This document shows, piece by piece, positions 34,477-42,097 of a DNA stretch of 44,672 nt. The DNA comes from a virus. The position numbers and the translations under genes were made by a program. The stretch covers positions 1 to 44,672 of IMG/VR virus record IMGVR_UViG_3300035666_000044; one strand, written 5' to 3'. The number at the start of each line of letters is the position of its first letter. Within the stretch, counting starts at the first letter, position 1. The notes beneath the pieces were generated by a model that worked only from the letters and a program-made list of their open reading frames with translations, searched no databases and had not been told where the DNA came from.

Positions 34477-35073
34477 TCAAATAAGGCTCATCTTACTGAG
34501 GTAATCACACTCCTCATTCATTTCTCTTGGAATCCACTCTATTTCAATGTTTGAGAATGCGTTAAACATTTTCTTGCATTCAAGTCCATACGGAAGATAC
34601 AAGCCGTTTGCCCCGAATCCCCACACCCGGTTCATCTGATTAACCACCAGGCTCGAATCCCCTCTAACAAGTATGTTGTGATCGGAGAACCTGTTGTCTA
34701 ATAGCCAAGATAAAGCATCGCATAGCGCTATATACTCAGCCGTGTTAGCAGAGTTTTGTCTACCGGCTTGCTCTCTCCCTGATGAATGGTGTATCCACTT
34801 TCCGTTTTCCTCGACATAAAACCCCCATCCCATTTGTCCGTATGGATTCACAGGCTCGCAACAACCGTCGAAATACACGATTAAATCGCGATTAAAGTGC
34901 TTGAAGGTCTCTGACTCTATCTCAACCCAATAACGCTCGTAATAGGCGGATACGGCAGGATATTGACCCCGCTCCCACGTTTCCTTGATCCACCAGGCTG
35001 GGACGTCTATCATTCTTTTGCCTTTATGCACCCCGAATGGGAAACTGTCGCTATGTTTTGCTTTTGTGTTCAT
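34477..35073 (-). CDS. RNase HI with N-terminal DUF3820-like domain
   Basis: A 198-residue protein. Residues about 9-35 (FPFGVHKGKRMIDVPAWWI) match the FG.(Y/H)KG..I.DVP pattern of DUF3820-like small domains. Residues about 62-198 form an RNase HI fold with the acidic tetrad D69 (VYFDGCCEP), E113 (NTAEYIAL), D139 (RGDSSLVV) and D190 (ECDYLS). It would cleave RNA in RNA:DNA hybrids, such as primers during phage replication. It overlaps the NinB-like gene by ATGA. Confidence 0.8.
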   Translation of the reverse strand: MNTKAKHSDSFPFGVHKGKRMIDVPAWWIKETWERGQYPAVSAYYERYWVEIESETFKHFNRDLIVYFDGCCEPVNPYGQMGWGFYVEENGKWIHHSSGREQAGRQNSANTAEYIALCDALSWLLDNRFSDHNILVRGDSSLVVNQMNRVWGFGANGLYLPYGLECKKMFNAFSNIEIEWIPREMNEECDYLSKMSLI

Positions 35074-35504
35074 GTTATTTCAAGTTGTTCGTTAGGGTCG
35101 GGAATGTAAATATCTAGCGTCTCGGCAGCAAACTGCTTGACGTGTTCAACGTATTCCATAAACTCCTCCGTTGCAAGCTCCGACGTTTTGCGTGGAATCT
35201 TCATCACCTCGCCGGATGTCGGGTCGGTCAGCTCCGTGTAGAGAAACCTTCCCTTGAGGAACTCATGCGTGAGGTCTCGGTCAACGTCGTGTCCAAGCTC
35301 GCGGAGTCTTTCAGAAACCATGGCTACAACCACAGCCCAGTAGTAACTATTGAACTCATTGGAGCGCTTGTACTTCTTTACCTTGACTTCGATGGTCACA
35401 GCCAAGTCCGTCTCGCGGGACATAGCCCTGACGTCTTCCTCGAAGAGGGGGCGATTGTAGATTCGCAATGCCCCCTGTGGTGTGATTACTGCGTTGTGCT
35501 TCAT
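35070..35504 (-). CDS. NinB-like recombination protein
   Basis: A 144-residue protein. Two starts are possible. I choose ATG 35504, which overlaps the upstream stop as ATGA and has a GGAGGG sequence 4-9 bp upstream, one of the few Shine-Dalgarno-like sites here. The segment KRSNEFNSYYWAVVVAMVSE matches the RS..QN..YW signature of NinB-like proteins, and the C-terminus (FAAETLDIYIPDPNEQ) is typical of Bacteroidota phage versions. NinB family proteins bind single-stranded DNA in phage recombination. Confidence 0.65.
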   Translation of the reverse strand: MKHNAVITPQGALRIYNRPLFEEDVRAMSRETDLAVTIEVKVKKYKRSNEFNSYYWAVVVAMVSERLRELGHDVDRDLTHEFLKGRFLYTELTDPTSGEVMKIPRKTSELATEEFMEYVEHVKQFAAETLDIYIPDPNEQLEIT

Positions 35505-35734
35505 TGTACCCTCCATACCCTAACTCCGGTATCGAAGACCTGAGTCTTGAATTTGTACTCGTCATTCTTCTTGCAGAACATACAAGCCGCTGCTGATATT
35601 TTCTTGCGTATGGGTTCGGGGTTTTCGTCCGTAATGAAGAACGAGTCTCCTACCACCATGTCTTTGAATGGATACTTGCCCGATCTTGTGCTGTGCTTGG
35701 GGGTTGGCACACCCTTTTCGATTTGAATTTTCAT
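35501..35734 (-). CDS. Small early protein, 77 aa
   Basis: A 77-residue protein with GKYPFKDMVVGDSFFI, a pattern found in small early proteins of many phages. The second half holds an AACMFCKK segment. Its start overlaps the upstream stop, and its stop overlaps the NinB-like start. The sequence MKIQIE at the N-terminus is shared with its upstream neighbour. The role is unknown. Confidence 0.65.
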   Translation of the reverse strand: MKIQIEKGVPTPKHSTRSGKYPFKDMVVGDSFFITDENPEPIRKKISAAACMFCKKNDEYKFKTQVFDTGVRVWRVQ

Positions 35735-35955
35735 AGGGATTGTATTAGTTGTTCTCTTGATATGAACGCTCTTCTTTCCGGCACTACCGATATGCTTGCG
35801 TTTTCGTCTTGGTCTCGTACAAAGAGGTACGTTCTGTGTTCATTTTCTTCGACGCTTATGTCCATCTTGTACATTACCCCGAATTTAATCTTTCCATCTT
35901 CGATGAAAAAGATTGTGTCTCCAAAGGAGAACTTGGTTTCGATTTGTATTTTCAT
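35731..35955 (-). CDS. Small early protein, 74 aa
   Basis: A 74-residue beta-type protein (FSFGDTIFFIEDGKIKFGVM). It begins MKIQIE like the next gene and overlaps it by ATGA. The FSFGD.I.F.. and VMYKM pattern suggests a small SH3-like barrel, but this is by eye. No family is assigned. Confidence 0.55.
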   Translation of the reverse strand: MKIQIETKFSFGDTIFFIEDGKIKFGVMYKMDISVEENEHRTYLFVRDQDENASISVVPERRAFISREQLIQSL

Positions 35956-35967
35956 TTGGTTTACTTA

Positions 35968-36987
35968 TTAAATTTCTTCTTCTTCTTCAGTTACGCCAAA
36001 CTTCTTGGCTTGTTCTACGATTTTATCGAAGTTGTATCCGGCTAACTCAATCTCTGCACGTACCTCCTCGTTCTTTGGTGTTATCTTATCACCCTTGGCA
36101 TAGCGGGCAACCACACGAGTCCAGCGTGCAACCTGGGACTTAACTGAGTCAGCGTAGTCGCGTGGCTCTTCGAAGTCGTATAGGAACTTGAGGTAGTTTG
36201 AATACTCGATGCCGAAGTTCTTCTTGAACTTGCCATCTTCCACTACGATGTGGTTCTCAAGTGGCGGACGAGTGGACGTGTTGAAGTGGTGCGTTATCTT
36301 CTCAAGATCTGCGAGGTACTCAGCTTCAAGCTCAGCCGACGGCTCGTATTGGAAGCACATCATCCGTAGGTCGTCCTTGCAGATATAAACTAACTCCCCA
36401 TTGAGTCCGAGTCCCTTCATGTAGTGGAATAGTTGGAGTCTGTGGTGCTTGATGGGTTTCTCTGTCTTCTCCATCATGTCCATCACGAAGGATGAGCATG
36501 ACTTGATTTCGAGAACTTTCTTCTCTAGCTCCTTGTCTCCGAACTTCTCGTACAGCTTCTCTGCAATGTACAGGGACGATGCTTGAATAGACTCCGGAAG
36601 GTGCGATGAGGTAATATCCTGCTTGGCACGTTCGATGTCAATTTTGCCACCGGCTAGGAAGTCAAGGCGGCCCGATACCTTAAGCATGTTCGGGTACTCC
36701 ACCATAACACGCTCTTGTGTATTGTTGATCAGTCCAGCTCGCTCTAGAACGTAGCGAACTACCCACTCTACTAGGTTACCCGCTTCGAACTTCCGAAGGC
36801 TTCTCATGTTGGGTGGATTGGTAGGTGTAACGGCTTTCATCTTGAGGTAACGGTCAACGAGGGGTTGTCCGATTTCCGACGCATAGCAATAGTCGCGTGG
36901 CTCGAGCGCACGTTGTTGCGAGTATACACACTCGTTCCATAATTTCGATAAATCCCATTTTAGTATTTGATTACTCATTTGTTTCAT
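35968..36987 (-). CDS. PD-(D/E)XK exonuclease, RecB/Cas4-like
   Basis: A 339-residue protein. GRLDFLAGG with D109, VLEIKSCSS with E160 and K162, and the following HHRLQLFHYMKGLG with Q185 form the PD-(D/E)XK core with the QxxxY element typical of RecB/Cas4-type phage exonucleases. The N-terminal YCYASEIGQPLVDRYLK segment also fits this family. It probably processes DNA ends for recombination together with the NinB-like and NinG proteins. The start could be at 36987 or at ATG 36978; both overlap the upstream gene. The C-terminus is acidic (TEEEEEI). Confidence 0.75.
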   Translation of the reverse strand: MKQMSNQILKWDLSKLWNECVYSQQRALEPRDYCYASEIGQPLVDRYLKMKAVTPTNPPNMRSLRKFEAGNLVEWVVRYVLERAGLINNTQERVMVEYPNMLKVSGRLDFLAGGKIDIERAKQDITSSHLPESIQASSLYIAEKLYEKFGDKELEKKVLEIKSCSSFVMDMMEKTEKPIKHHRLQLFHYMKGLGLNGELVYICKDDLRMMCFQYEPSAELEAEYLADLEKITHHFNTSTRPPLENHIVVEDGKFKKNFGIEYSNYLKFLYDFEEPRDYADSVKSQVARWTRVVARYAKGDKITPKNEEVRAEIELAGYNFDKIVEQAKKFGVTEEEEEI

Positions 36988-37171
36988 TTCGTTGGATGTT
37001 AAAAAAGATTGTTTTGATTTCGTTTGGTATATTCTTGAGCAGCTTTCCGCTCGACTGGTAACTGGGCGAGACCTTGCCTATGTACTTCACGTTCTTGCCT
37101 ACGATTGCATAAACGTCACGCGAATGTTTTACAATTTCATACCCGTCTTTGGTTTTAAATAGCTTTGTCAT
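36971..37171 (-). CDS. Small early protein, 66 aa
   Basis: A 66-residue basic protein (LFKTKDGYEIVKHSRDVYAI) with alternating beta strands, not recognised. It is the first gene behind a candidate -7 promoter element and overlaps the exonuclease start, so the exonuclease is probably translated by coupling. Confidence 0.6.
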   Translation of the reverse strand: MTKLFKTKDGYEIVKHSRDVYAIVGKNVKYIGKVSPSYQSSGKLLKNIPNEIKTIFFNIQRNETNE

Positions 37172-37179
37172 TTAGATTG

Positions 37180-37187
37180 CAAATATA
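37180..37187 (-). promoter_or_regulatory. Candidate -7 element upstream of the exonuclease module
   Basis: Minus-strand TATATTTG, 8 bp before the ATG at 37171, the same spacing as at 22035. A CTG rather than TTG is found 18 bp upstream. It would split the early operon into two units here. Confidence 0.45.
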
Positions 37188-37219
37188 GTGTAACTTCAAT
37201 GGTATCAGTTAATCTTAGT

Positions 37220-37540
37220 CTAATTAAGACTATTTAATTCCTCAGCGAATACTTCAGCGAGTACGTCTGCTAGGTCGGCTTCCTCTGCTTTAGTCAGTAG
37301 CTTGCGAAACGCACGAGCATCTACCCACCATACATTGTCGGTCTTCTCGTCGTTCATGTCGCATACAGGGCATTTGGTAAATGGTCTGTCGCTTTTCAAT
37401 CCTATGTCCACAAGGATGATGCATCCACAACTATTCCTTTGCATGGCTATGGCTGTGAACACATCCCCCTTGAGGAATACTCCTTGTGAGTGGTCTTTGA
37501 TTGCGATTATGTCGTCGCCGGTGCGGTAATCTATAATCAT
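37220..37540 (-). CDS. Small early protein with CxxC, 106 aa
   Basis: A 106-residue protein started at ATG 37540 rather than the in-frame GTG at 37564. It contains DDIIAIKDHSQGVFLKGDVF, then NSCGC and FTKCPVCDMND, four Cys that could hold zinc. The C-terminal helix is strongly acidic (EEADLADVLAEVFAEEL). It may be a small zinc-ribbon regulator. No family is assigned. Confidence 0.55.
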   Translation of the reverse strand: MIIDYRTGDDIIAIKDHSQGVFLKGDVFTAIAMQRNSCGCIILVDIGLKSDRPFTKCPVCDMNDEKTDNVWWVDARAFRKLLTKAEEADLADVLAEVFAEELNSLN

Positions 37541-37601
37541 TTGTCTATGTTTTTTAAGAGCCACATCATTAGGTTGAATGCTATATTATCCAGTAGCCTT
37601 C

Positions 37602-37952
37602 TCACGCTGTGATTTTATTTAGGTGGTTTACGGCATCTTTGTACGCTTCCATGAATTCATCCTTGTCAACGAAGGCGAACTGCTTGTAGTTGGAGCGCAA
37701 ACGGTTTATCTCGTCGTTTTGATTCACTTCGGTAGCATCCATTTCGTCTACCTCAATAGTCGGAATAAATATGTACCTTGTAATGGTAACTTGATAGCCG
37801 TCCTTGTTTATCATTCCGTATGTCCAGTGCCTGTCGCGGTTGTGAAGGTACTTGAAGTAAGCATCTTCTTTAATAGCGTTTGGATCTTCGGTGTAGTGTC
37901 CGTCGTCGTCGGGGTTGGATAGTTTCCAGTCGTCGTAGTTGTGGTAGTTCAT
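37602..37952 (-). CDS. Small acidic early protein, 116 aa
   Basis: A 116-residue protein rich in Asp, Asn and Tyr, with an acidic N-terminus (NYDDWKLSNPDDDGHYTEDP). It overlaps the upstream gene by ATGA. It is not recognised and has no signal or membrane segment. Confidence 0.55.
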   Translation of the reverse strand: MNYHNYDDWKLSNPDDDGHYTEDPNAIKEDAYFKYLHNRDRHWTYGMINKDGYQVTITRYIFIPTIEVDEMDATEVNQNDEINRLRSNYKQFAFVDKDEFMEAYKDAVNHLNKITA

Positions 37953-38140
37953 TGTTCAAACTTGTTTAGGATTATTGTATAGATTTCGATTCGGTCTTTG
38001 GCATTGGCGATGCAGTCGCGAATGATTTGGTCGCCTTCCCATGCCGGTTTTTTCAGTTGCTCTTCATACTTCATAACTGACCGCCATTCGTCCATGATTT
38101 GTTGTTGCACGTAGCCGATTACTTTTTCTTCAGTACTCAT
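37949..38140 (-). CDS. Small helical early protein, 63 aa
   Basis: A 63-residue protein predicted to be two helices (VIGYVQQQIMDEWRSVMKYE, then the RDCIANAKDRIEIYTIIL region). It overlaps both neighbours. It is not recognised. Confidence 0.55.
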   Translation of the reverse strand: MSTEEKVIGYVQQQIMDEWRSVMKYEEQLKKPAWEGDQIIRDCIANAKDRIEIYTIILNKFEQ

Positions 38141-38396
38141 TTTTTATAGTGTTAATTGTTACGTTAAATTCTTTTTCTGCCCATTCTATGTCTTGGTCTA
38201 TTTCGCCCATGTCCATATAGCTGAATGACTCAAGCACATTCGAGCTATCCTTGTCGTGGGTGTCGTGAATGTCTATGTAAACGACTCCGGTTTCTTTATC
38301 CTCGTAGATTTTGATGTCGAATTCTGCGTTGTATTCGTAGGACGCATCGCGCATCCATTGTGAGAAGCTCACGTTGTGAAAGTTGGATTGTTGCAT
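38130..38396 (-). CDS. Small acidic early protein, 88 aa
   Basis: An 88-residue acidic protein (YIDIHDTHDKDSSNVLE, MDMGEIDQDIEWAEKEF). Its start follows the recurring AACACTATG context. Net negative charge is in line with other small proteins of this cluster. No family is recognised. Confidence 0.5.
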   Translation of the reverse strand: MQQSNFHNVSFSQWMRDASYEYNAEFDIKIYEDKETGVVYIDIHDTHDKDSSNVLESFSYMDMGEIDQDIEWAEKEFNVTINTIKNEY

Positions 38397-38459
38397 AGTG
38401 TTGTTTTTAAATGTGGGTGCAATATAATTCTAAATACTGCACCCACTTGTTAATGGTTG

Positions 38460-38657
38460 TTAATTTGCCCAGCCGCACCCGCCGTTGTCGCGGTGTACCC
38501 AATTATTCGTCGGTGTTGATCTGAGGTGGTCATGATATCCGGCTCTCTTTGGGGCGGTGCATGATGTAAGCAGTAGGATTGCTAGTGTAATTAGAACTAG
38601 TGCTGCCATGATACGGTCATAGGTTCTAAATTTTTCGTCGTTGTTCATGATGTTCAT
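38460..38657 (-). CDS. Small lipoprotein or membrane peptide, 65 aa
   Basis: A 65-residue protein with a hydrophobic segment and lipobox-like end (ALVLITLAILLLTSC, Cys at about residue 33), then a short polar tail with CGW near the end. A long N-terminal extension before the signal is unusual; a start at ATG 38648 shortens it by three residues. It may be an envelope-anchored early peptide. Its start follows AACACTATG. Confidence 0.5.
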   Translation of the reverse strand: MNIMNNDEKFRTYDRIMAALVLITLAILLLTSCTAPKRAGYHDHLRSTPTNNWVHRDNGGCGWAN

Positions 38658-38676
38658 AGTGTTTATGTTTTATTGT

Positions 38677-39171
38677 TTATGATTCTAATTCGTAGTCCCA
38701 TAGCTCACAGGCGAATTCCATGTTCCCTTGTTCCTCGCTTATGCGCTCACCGTTTTTGTATTCGTAGCTTCCGCAGTTATATCCTAAATCTTCGTCGGCG
38801 AATGATACCTCAAAGGTATTCTCAGGGAATAACAAGCTGAGCTTTTCAATTACTGCAAGCGGTGTACTCCATGCGGTTTGGAATTGGATATAAAACTGCA
38901 TGTCTTCTACGTCGTAGGCATTCCACTTCGTACCCCAATTACTCAGTCTCCAGTCGTACCAATTAGATGCGCCCCACTTTAACATTAGTTCGTGGTGTTT
39001 CTTTATATCATCTTCGGTCTTCATTGGAGTCGGGGCGGTTGTATTATTCAGATCCTCCGGCATGGGAATAATCTTATTGAAGTCTATCGCTGCTTCTCCG
39101 CGGATAAACGATTTAACTTCTTGTTGGTTGTCGCCATGAATGTATAGGCGGTGAATTAAGTGGTTTGGCAT
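38677..39171 (-). CDS. Api92-like (DUF1281) protein
   Basis: A 164-residue protein with the family layout MPNHLIHRLYIHG, then AAIDFNKIIPMPEDL, WGTKWNAYDVED, FQTAWSTPLAVIEKLSLLFP and the FADEDLGYNCG region. These match the ferredoxin-like-fold Api92/DUF1281 proteins found in many phages and prophages. The family is thought to bind nucleic acid or act in takeover, but its function is not established. Confidence 0.75.
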   Translation of the reverse strand: MPNHLIHRLYIHGDNQQEVKSFIRGEAAIDFNKIIPMPEDLNNTTAPTPMKTEDDIKKHHELMLKWGASNWYDWRLSNWGTKWNAYDVEDMQFYIQFQTAWSTPLAVIEKLSLLFPENTFEVSFADEDLGYNCGSYEYKNGERISEEQGNMEFACELWDYELES

Positions 39172-39213
39172 GTTGTTTACTTTTTATTTGTTGGTTGTTG
39201 TTATGTTTAATTA

Positions 39214-39741
39214 TTATCGCAATACTCTTTTGCGTAGTACATCTTGGAAATACACATGGCCAACTGCATCTTCGATTGTGTCGAATTGAATTCTCGAACC
39301 TGTTGCACTTGTTGTGTAGCGCAATTTTTCACCGAAGTATTGGTATTCGCCATACTCGTTTATCCTAGAAACTTTATCCACATTTATTTCGATTGAAACT
39401 ACATCATCGCAATGCGCGCAAGGACTAACGCTTTCGTGTCGCAGTTGTATTTTCGGCGACTTGATTTTACCAATATGCCCATCATACCTTTCAACCTTTA
39501 CATGGTAGGGCAGATCATCTACCAGTAGTTGGATAATGCGCTCCATTTCATCGAAAGCGGCTAACTCCCAAGCCGCAAGGTCTTGCTTTGAAAGTTCTGC
39601 AAATTCTTTGCTGGCTTTTGTCCGCTCTTGCAATGCATCGGTATTGATTAGGTTGAATGATTTTTTGGTGGCGTTCGCCTTGTTGATGCGTGCAAACTCA
39701 TTTGTAAGTGCATCAATGATGTTTTGTTGTTGTGTTGTCAT
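39214..39741 (-). CDS. Early protein, 175 aa
   Basis: A 175-residue protein. The N-terminal two thirds are helical (MTTQQQNIIDALTNEFARIN). The C-terminal part is beta-rich with SPCAHCDDVV, a CxxC that could bind metal. It is not recognised. It is one of the larger proteins in the cluster of small early genes. Confidence 0.5.
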   Translation of the reverse strand: MTTQQQNIIDALTNEFARINKANATKKSFNLINTDALQERTKASKEFAELSKQDLAAWELAAFDEMERIIQLLVDDLPYHVKVERYDGHIGKIKSPKIQLRHESVSPCAHCDDVVSIEINVDKVSRINEYGEYQYFGEKLRYTTSATGSRIQFDTIEDAVGHVYFQDVLRKRVLR

Positions 39742-39765
39742 TGTATTGAAGTGTTTAATTGTTGT

Positions 39766-39972
39766 TTACTCTTGAATGATTTGTTTTAATTCTATGGTAT
39801 AGTCGAAGCCCCTCCCGCCAGCAGTAAATCCTTCCTCGCTTGTTTCTTCAATGATGTATGAATAATCTTCGCACCACTCCGCAAAGCGGTTGTATGCCTT
39901 TCCTATGGTGGTGAATTCGTCATTGTAGATACATTCACCAGTTGTTGTGCGTGTTACTGTTACTTGAAACAT
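39766..39972 (-). CDS. Small early protein, 68 aa
   Basis: A 68-residue protein with a beta start (FQVTVTRTTTGECIYNDEF) and an acidic helix (KAYNRFAEWCEDYSYIIEE). It is not recognised. Confidence 0.5.
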   Translation of the reverse strand: MFQVTVTRTTTGECIYNDEFTTIGKAYNRFAEWCEDYSYIIEETSEEGFTAGGRGFDYTIELKQIIQE

Positions 39973-39976
39973 GGCT

Positions 39977-40231
39977 TTATTTTTTTACGATTGTGTTATA
40001 TGTTAGTCCGTCGCTATCGGTGTACGTTCCGCAAATCACCTTGTACTCGTTTAGCTCGTTGGCTTTTTGTTTATACGTTGCGTTGAAAAGTCTCGCTCCT
40101 AACTTTTGTTTGTAGGGTAGTATGTACTTTTGGTACTGGTAACTTTCTTTTTCAATACTTCCGTAGGCGAAACATGACTCTATCATGTCCCTCATGAATT
40201 GGATTGTCTCGTTTGTTTCTTCGTTGCTCAT
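39977..40231 (-). CDS. Small early protein, 84 aa
   Basis: An 84-residue protein started at ATG 40231, which follows the recurring AACACTATG context. The longer frame to 40348 overlaps the neighbour by over 100 bp and looks non-protein. Helical first half (ETIQFMRDMIESCFAYGSIE) and beta second half. It is not recognised. Confidence 0.5.
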   Translation of the reverse strand: MSNEETNETIQFMRDMIESCFAYGSIEKESYQYQKYILPYKQKLGARLFNATYKQKANELNEYKVICGTYTDSDGLTYNTIVKK

Positions 40232-40239
40232 AGTGTTAT

Positions 40240-40614
40240 TTATTTTTTGAATGGATTTATATTGTTTGATAGAAGCTCGTGGATTTTTTTCCCATACTTG
40301 CTGACTTTGTTTATTGTGTAGTGGTCTCCGCAGTTGTTTATGTACCAAAGATCATTGTCCCCCTTTGCGTTTATAGTTGGTATTGCTATCCTGTCTATAT
40401 ACCAATATCCGGCTCTTTCATGCACCGTTTGTCCGTTGGCTTTTCTATAATGGGCTATACTTTCGTTTTCAGTGTAGCATTCGCGCCTGTTCGCTCCGCG
40501 TCCTTTGTGCCAATAGTATTGAACGCCTGTGTGTTTGTATTCAATCAGCAGTTTAGTGTTGAATGTTGAGCCGCTATAAGTAATGTTTGCGGCATATTGT
40601 GTTTTAATCGTCAT
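40240..40614 (-). CDS. Early protein, 124 aa
   Basis: A 124-residue basic, Tyr/Asn-rich protein with beta character (AANITYSGSTFNTKLLIEYK) and a WYIDRIAIPT segment. It is not recognised. The basic charge contrasts with its acidic neighbours. Confidence 0.5.
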   Translation of the reverse strand: MTIKTQYAANITYSGSTFNTKLLIEYKHTGVQYYWHKGRGANRRECYTENESIAHYRKANGQTVHERAGYWYIDRIAIPTINAKGDNDLWYINNCGDHYTINKVSKYGKKIHELLSNNINPFKK

Positions 40615-40640
40615 TGCTTATTGTTTTTGTTTGTTTGTTG

Positions 40641-40784
40641 TCATGAATTAAGGTGCTCTATTTCGCTGTCATCGAGGTAAAATACTAGGCCGTTGTCTAG
40701 CTTAATCCAGTTGTCGCTTGCGCTGTAGATGGTGCGGCCTACCAACATATCGATGGCCTCCGCTGTGAGTTTTGCTGTTGTCAT
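40641..40784 (-). CDS. Very small early protein, 47 aa
   Basis: ATG at 40784 to TGA ending at 40641 gives 47 residues (begins MTTAKLTAEAIDMLVG, ends SEIEHLNS). It fills an otherwise empty gap, starts 4 bp after the upstream stop and carries the recurring ACAACATG start context. It has an amphipathic helix and a short beta hairpin (LDNGLVFYLDD). The function is unknown. Confidence 0.55.
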   Translation of the reverse strand: MTTAKLTAEAIDMLVGRTIYSASDNWIKLDNGLVFYLDDSEIEHLNS

Positions 40785-40788
40785 GTTG

Positions 40789-41052
40789 TTATGGGTTTTG
40801 TTGTTGTGTGTAGTTAAGTTTCAGCGTGTAGTAGTCGTATGCACTCTCGTCGTACATGGCGTCTAGGCTTTCCTCTTCTAGGTAAAAGCGTTCAACCTCT
40901 TGCCCGTAGTAGACTCTCATCACGAAGTCATGAAGCGTGGGGAAGATTATTGCCTCGCCGTCTTTAATGTAAACGTGTATCGCGTTGCCGTTGTTGTCAT
41001 GGCGAACCTCGTATAGTTCGTCCGCCTTTTGAAGGTGTTCGTTGTGTATCAT
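40789..41052 (-). CDS. Small acidic early protein, 87 aa
   Basis: An 87-residue acidic protein with segments VYIKDGEAIIFPTLHDFV and YLEEESLDAMYDESAYDYY. It resembles the next upstream protein in charge and length. It is not recognised. Net negative charge would fit a DNA-mimic or a partner of a basic host protein. Confidence 0.5.
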   Translation of the reverse strand: MIHNEHLQKADELYEVRHDNNGNAIHVYIKDGEAIIFPTLHDFVMRVYYGQEVERFYLEEESLDAMYDESAYDYYTLKLNYTQQQNP

Positions 41053-41064
41053 GTTGTTTAGTTA

Positions 41065-41319
41065 TTATGCTTTAGAAATTAAATACCATTGTCCGTCGTG
41101 CTTCTCATACCATTCGCCCTCGTCTGCCCAATCCCATTCGGTGTAGCAGTAGGCGTCGTCGTCGTATGCCTCGTCAAGACTAGCGTAGCCAATCTCGACT
41201 GCGTAGCGTTCGGCGTCTTCTTCGTTAATGAAGTACATTAGAGATTCTTCGAACAGGTACCCCTCATTCATGCCCTCGTTGGTTGCGGAGCATATCCGCG
41301 CAAATCTTTCGTTGCTCAT
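41065..41319 (-). CDS. Highly acidic early protein, 84 aa
   Basis: An 84-residue protein with 22 Asp/Glu against 5 Lys/Arg by hand count, the most acidic in the window. Acidic clusters include FINEEDAERY, LDEAYDDDAY and EWDWADEGEWYE. Start context is AACACCATG. Such charge is typical of DNA-mimic anti-restriction or anti-repressor proteins, but no family is recognised. Confidence 0.5.
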   Translation of the reverse strand: MSNERFARICSATNEGMNEGYLFEESLMYFINEEDAERYAVEIGYASLDEAYDDDAYCYTEWDWADEGEWYEKHDGQWYLISKA

Positions 41320-41328
41320 GGTGTTGAA

Positions 41329-41604
41329 TTATTTGATTATTGGTAAAATTTCGCTGACTAGCTGACGCCCGTACTTTTTCGAGCTTGCCTCGTCTATGTA
41401 GTGTTTTTTGATTCGGCTATACCTTGCGGTCTTTTTTGGAATGCTCGCGTATACGATATACCCCGCCGTTTCTTCGTGATTCGTCCAGACTTGCACCTGT
41501 AATTCGCTCGCGTAGTTTATCCCGCATAAATTCACTTTGGTTGGCTTGTAAAGGTCTAGTGACACATTGCCCAAAGTGGTTTGGAAGTTGAAATTTTGAT
41601 ACAT
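41329..41604 (-). CDS. Early protein, 91 aa
   Basis: A 91-residue protein with a beta-rich N-terminus (NFQTTLGNVSLDLYKPTKVN) and a basic C-terminal helix (KKYGRQLVSEILPIIK). It is not recognised. Confidence 0.5.
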   Translation of the reverse strand: MYQNFNFQTTLGNVSLDLYKPTKVNLCGINYASELQVQVWTNHEETAGYIVYASIPKKTARYSRIKKHYIDEASSKKYGRQLVSEILPIIK

Positions 41605-41622
41605 TGCTTTTTTTGTGTTTGG

Positions 41623-41790
41623 TTATACTTTTTTGATTACTGCATACTTTGAGAAGGTTTCTTCTATCATTCGCCCGCGTTCGGGGTATATGAACCGAAG
41701 TAATAAGCCCGACGGCGTTTCCTTGTAACCTTTGAACGTCCCTACTTTGCCGTTGGATAGTAGGCACTGCGTGTTGGTTGATAGTATCAT
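41623..41790 (-). CDS. Small early protein, 55 aa
   Basis: ATG at 41790 to TAA ending at 41623 gives 55 residues (MILSTNTQCLLSNGKVGTFK, then a GLLLRFIYPERGRMIEETF segment). It fits neatly between neighbours, 20 bp after the upstream stop, and its sequence is protein-like, unlike the overlapping longer frame (41417-41821). It may be a small beta-barrel. No family is assigned. Confidence 0.55.
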   Translation of the reverse strand: MILSTNTQCLLSNGKVGTFKGYKETPSGLLLRFIYPERGRMIEETFSKYAVIKKV

Positions 41791-41810
41791 TTGGCGGTCT
41801 ATTTTTGTTT

Positions 41811-42023
41811 TTATATTTCAAAATACGTCGGGGCGTATTGGTTCAAAATGTTCACTCTTCTCACCTCGTCAGCTCCGTATTTTTTAGCTTGTAAAATTCC
41901 CTTTCTTATAGCCCCGAAGCGGTTGCCTACATGTAGGTAGTATATGTCGTGAAAAAATGTGCCTCTGGTCGTGTTTTTGGCTAATTTTACATGGCATTCG
42001 AATGTTTGTAAACTGGTGTTCAT
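41811..42023 (-). CDS. Small basic early protein, 70 aa
   Basis: A 70-residue basic protein (FECHVKLAKNTTRGTFFHDI, then a GILQAKKYGADEVRRVNIL helix). The start has the ACAACATG context. It is not recognised. Confidence 0.5.
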   Translation of the reverse strand: MNTSLQTFECHVKLAKNTTRGTFFHDIYYLHVGNRFGAIRKGILQAKKYGADEVRRVNILNQYAPTYFEI

Positions 42024-42061
42024 GTTGTTGGTTTTTATTGTTGTTTAAATTTTAGAAACAG

Positions 42062-42082
42062 GGCAGGGAGTCGAACCCTGCC
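42062..42082 (-). other. tRNA T-arm-like hairpin
   Basis: Minus strand: GGCAGGG, loop TTCGACT, CCCTGCC. The 7-bp stem and 7-nt loop fit the TTCRANY T-loop consensus exactly. No acceptor, D or anticodon arm can be folded around it, so it is not a complete tRNA. It lies in the 74-bp gap between two early genes, followed by a weak T-rich run, and could be a processing/termination hairpin or an attachment-type sequence. Confidence 0.4.
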
Positions 42083-42097
42083 TTGCACCATGCCCGT

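Noticed and set aside
40232-40348. Upstream extension of the 84-aa early gene
   Set aside because: It overlaps the neighbouring gene by over 100 bp and lacks the start context found at 40231.
41417-41821. 134-codon leftward frame overlapping two early genes
   Set aside because: It overlaps the better 91-aa gene (41329-41604) in another frame and is basic low-quality sequence; a 55-codon frame (41623-41790) explains the gap better.
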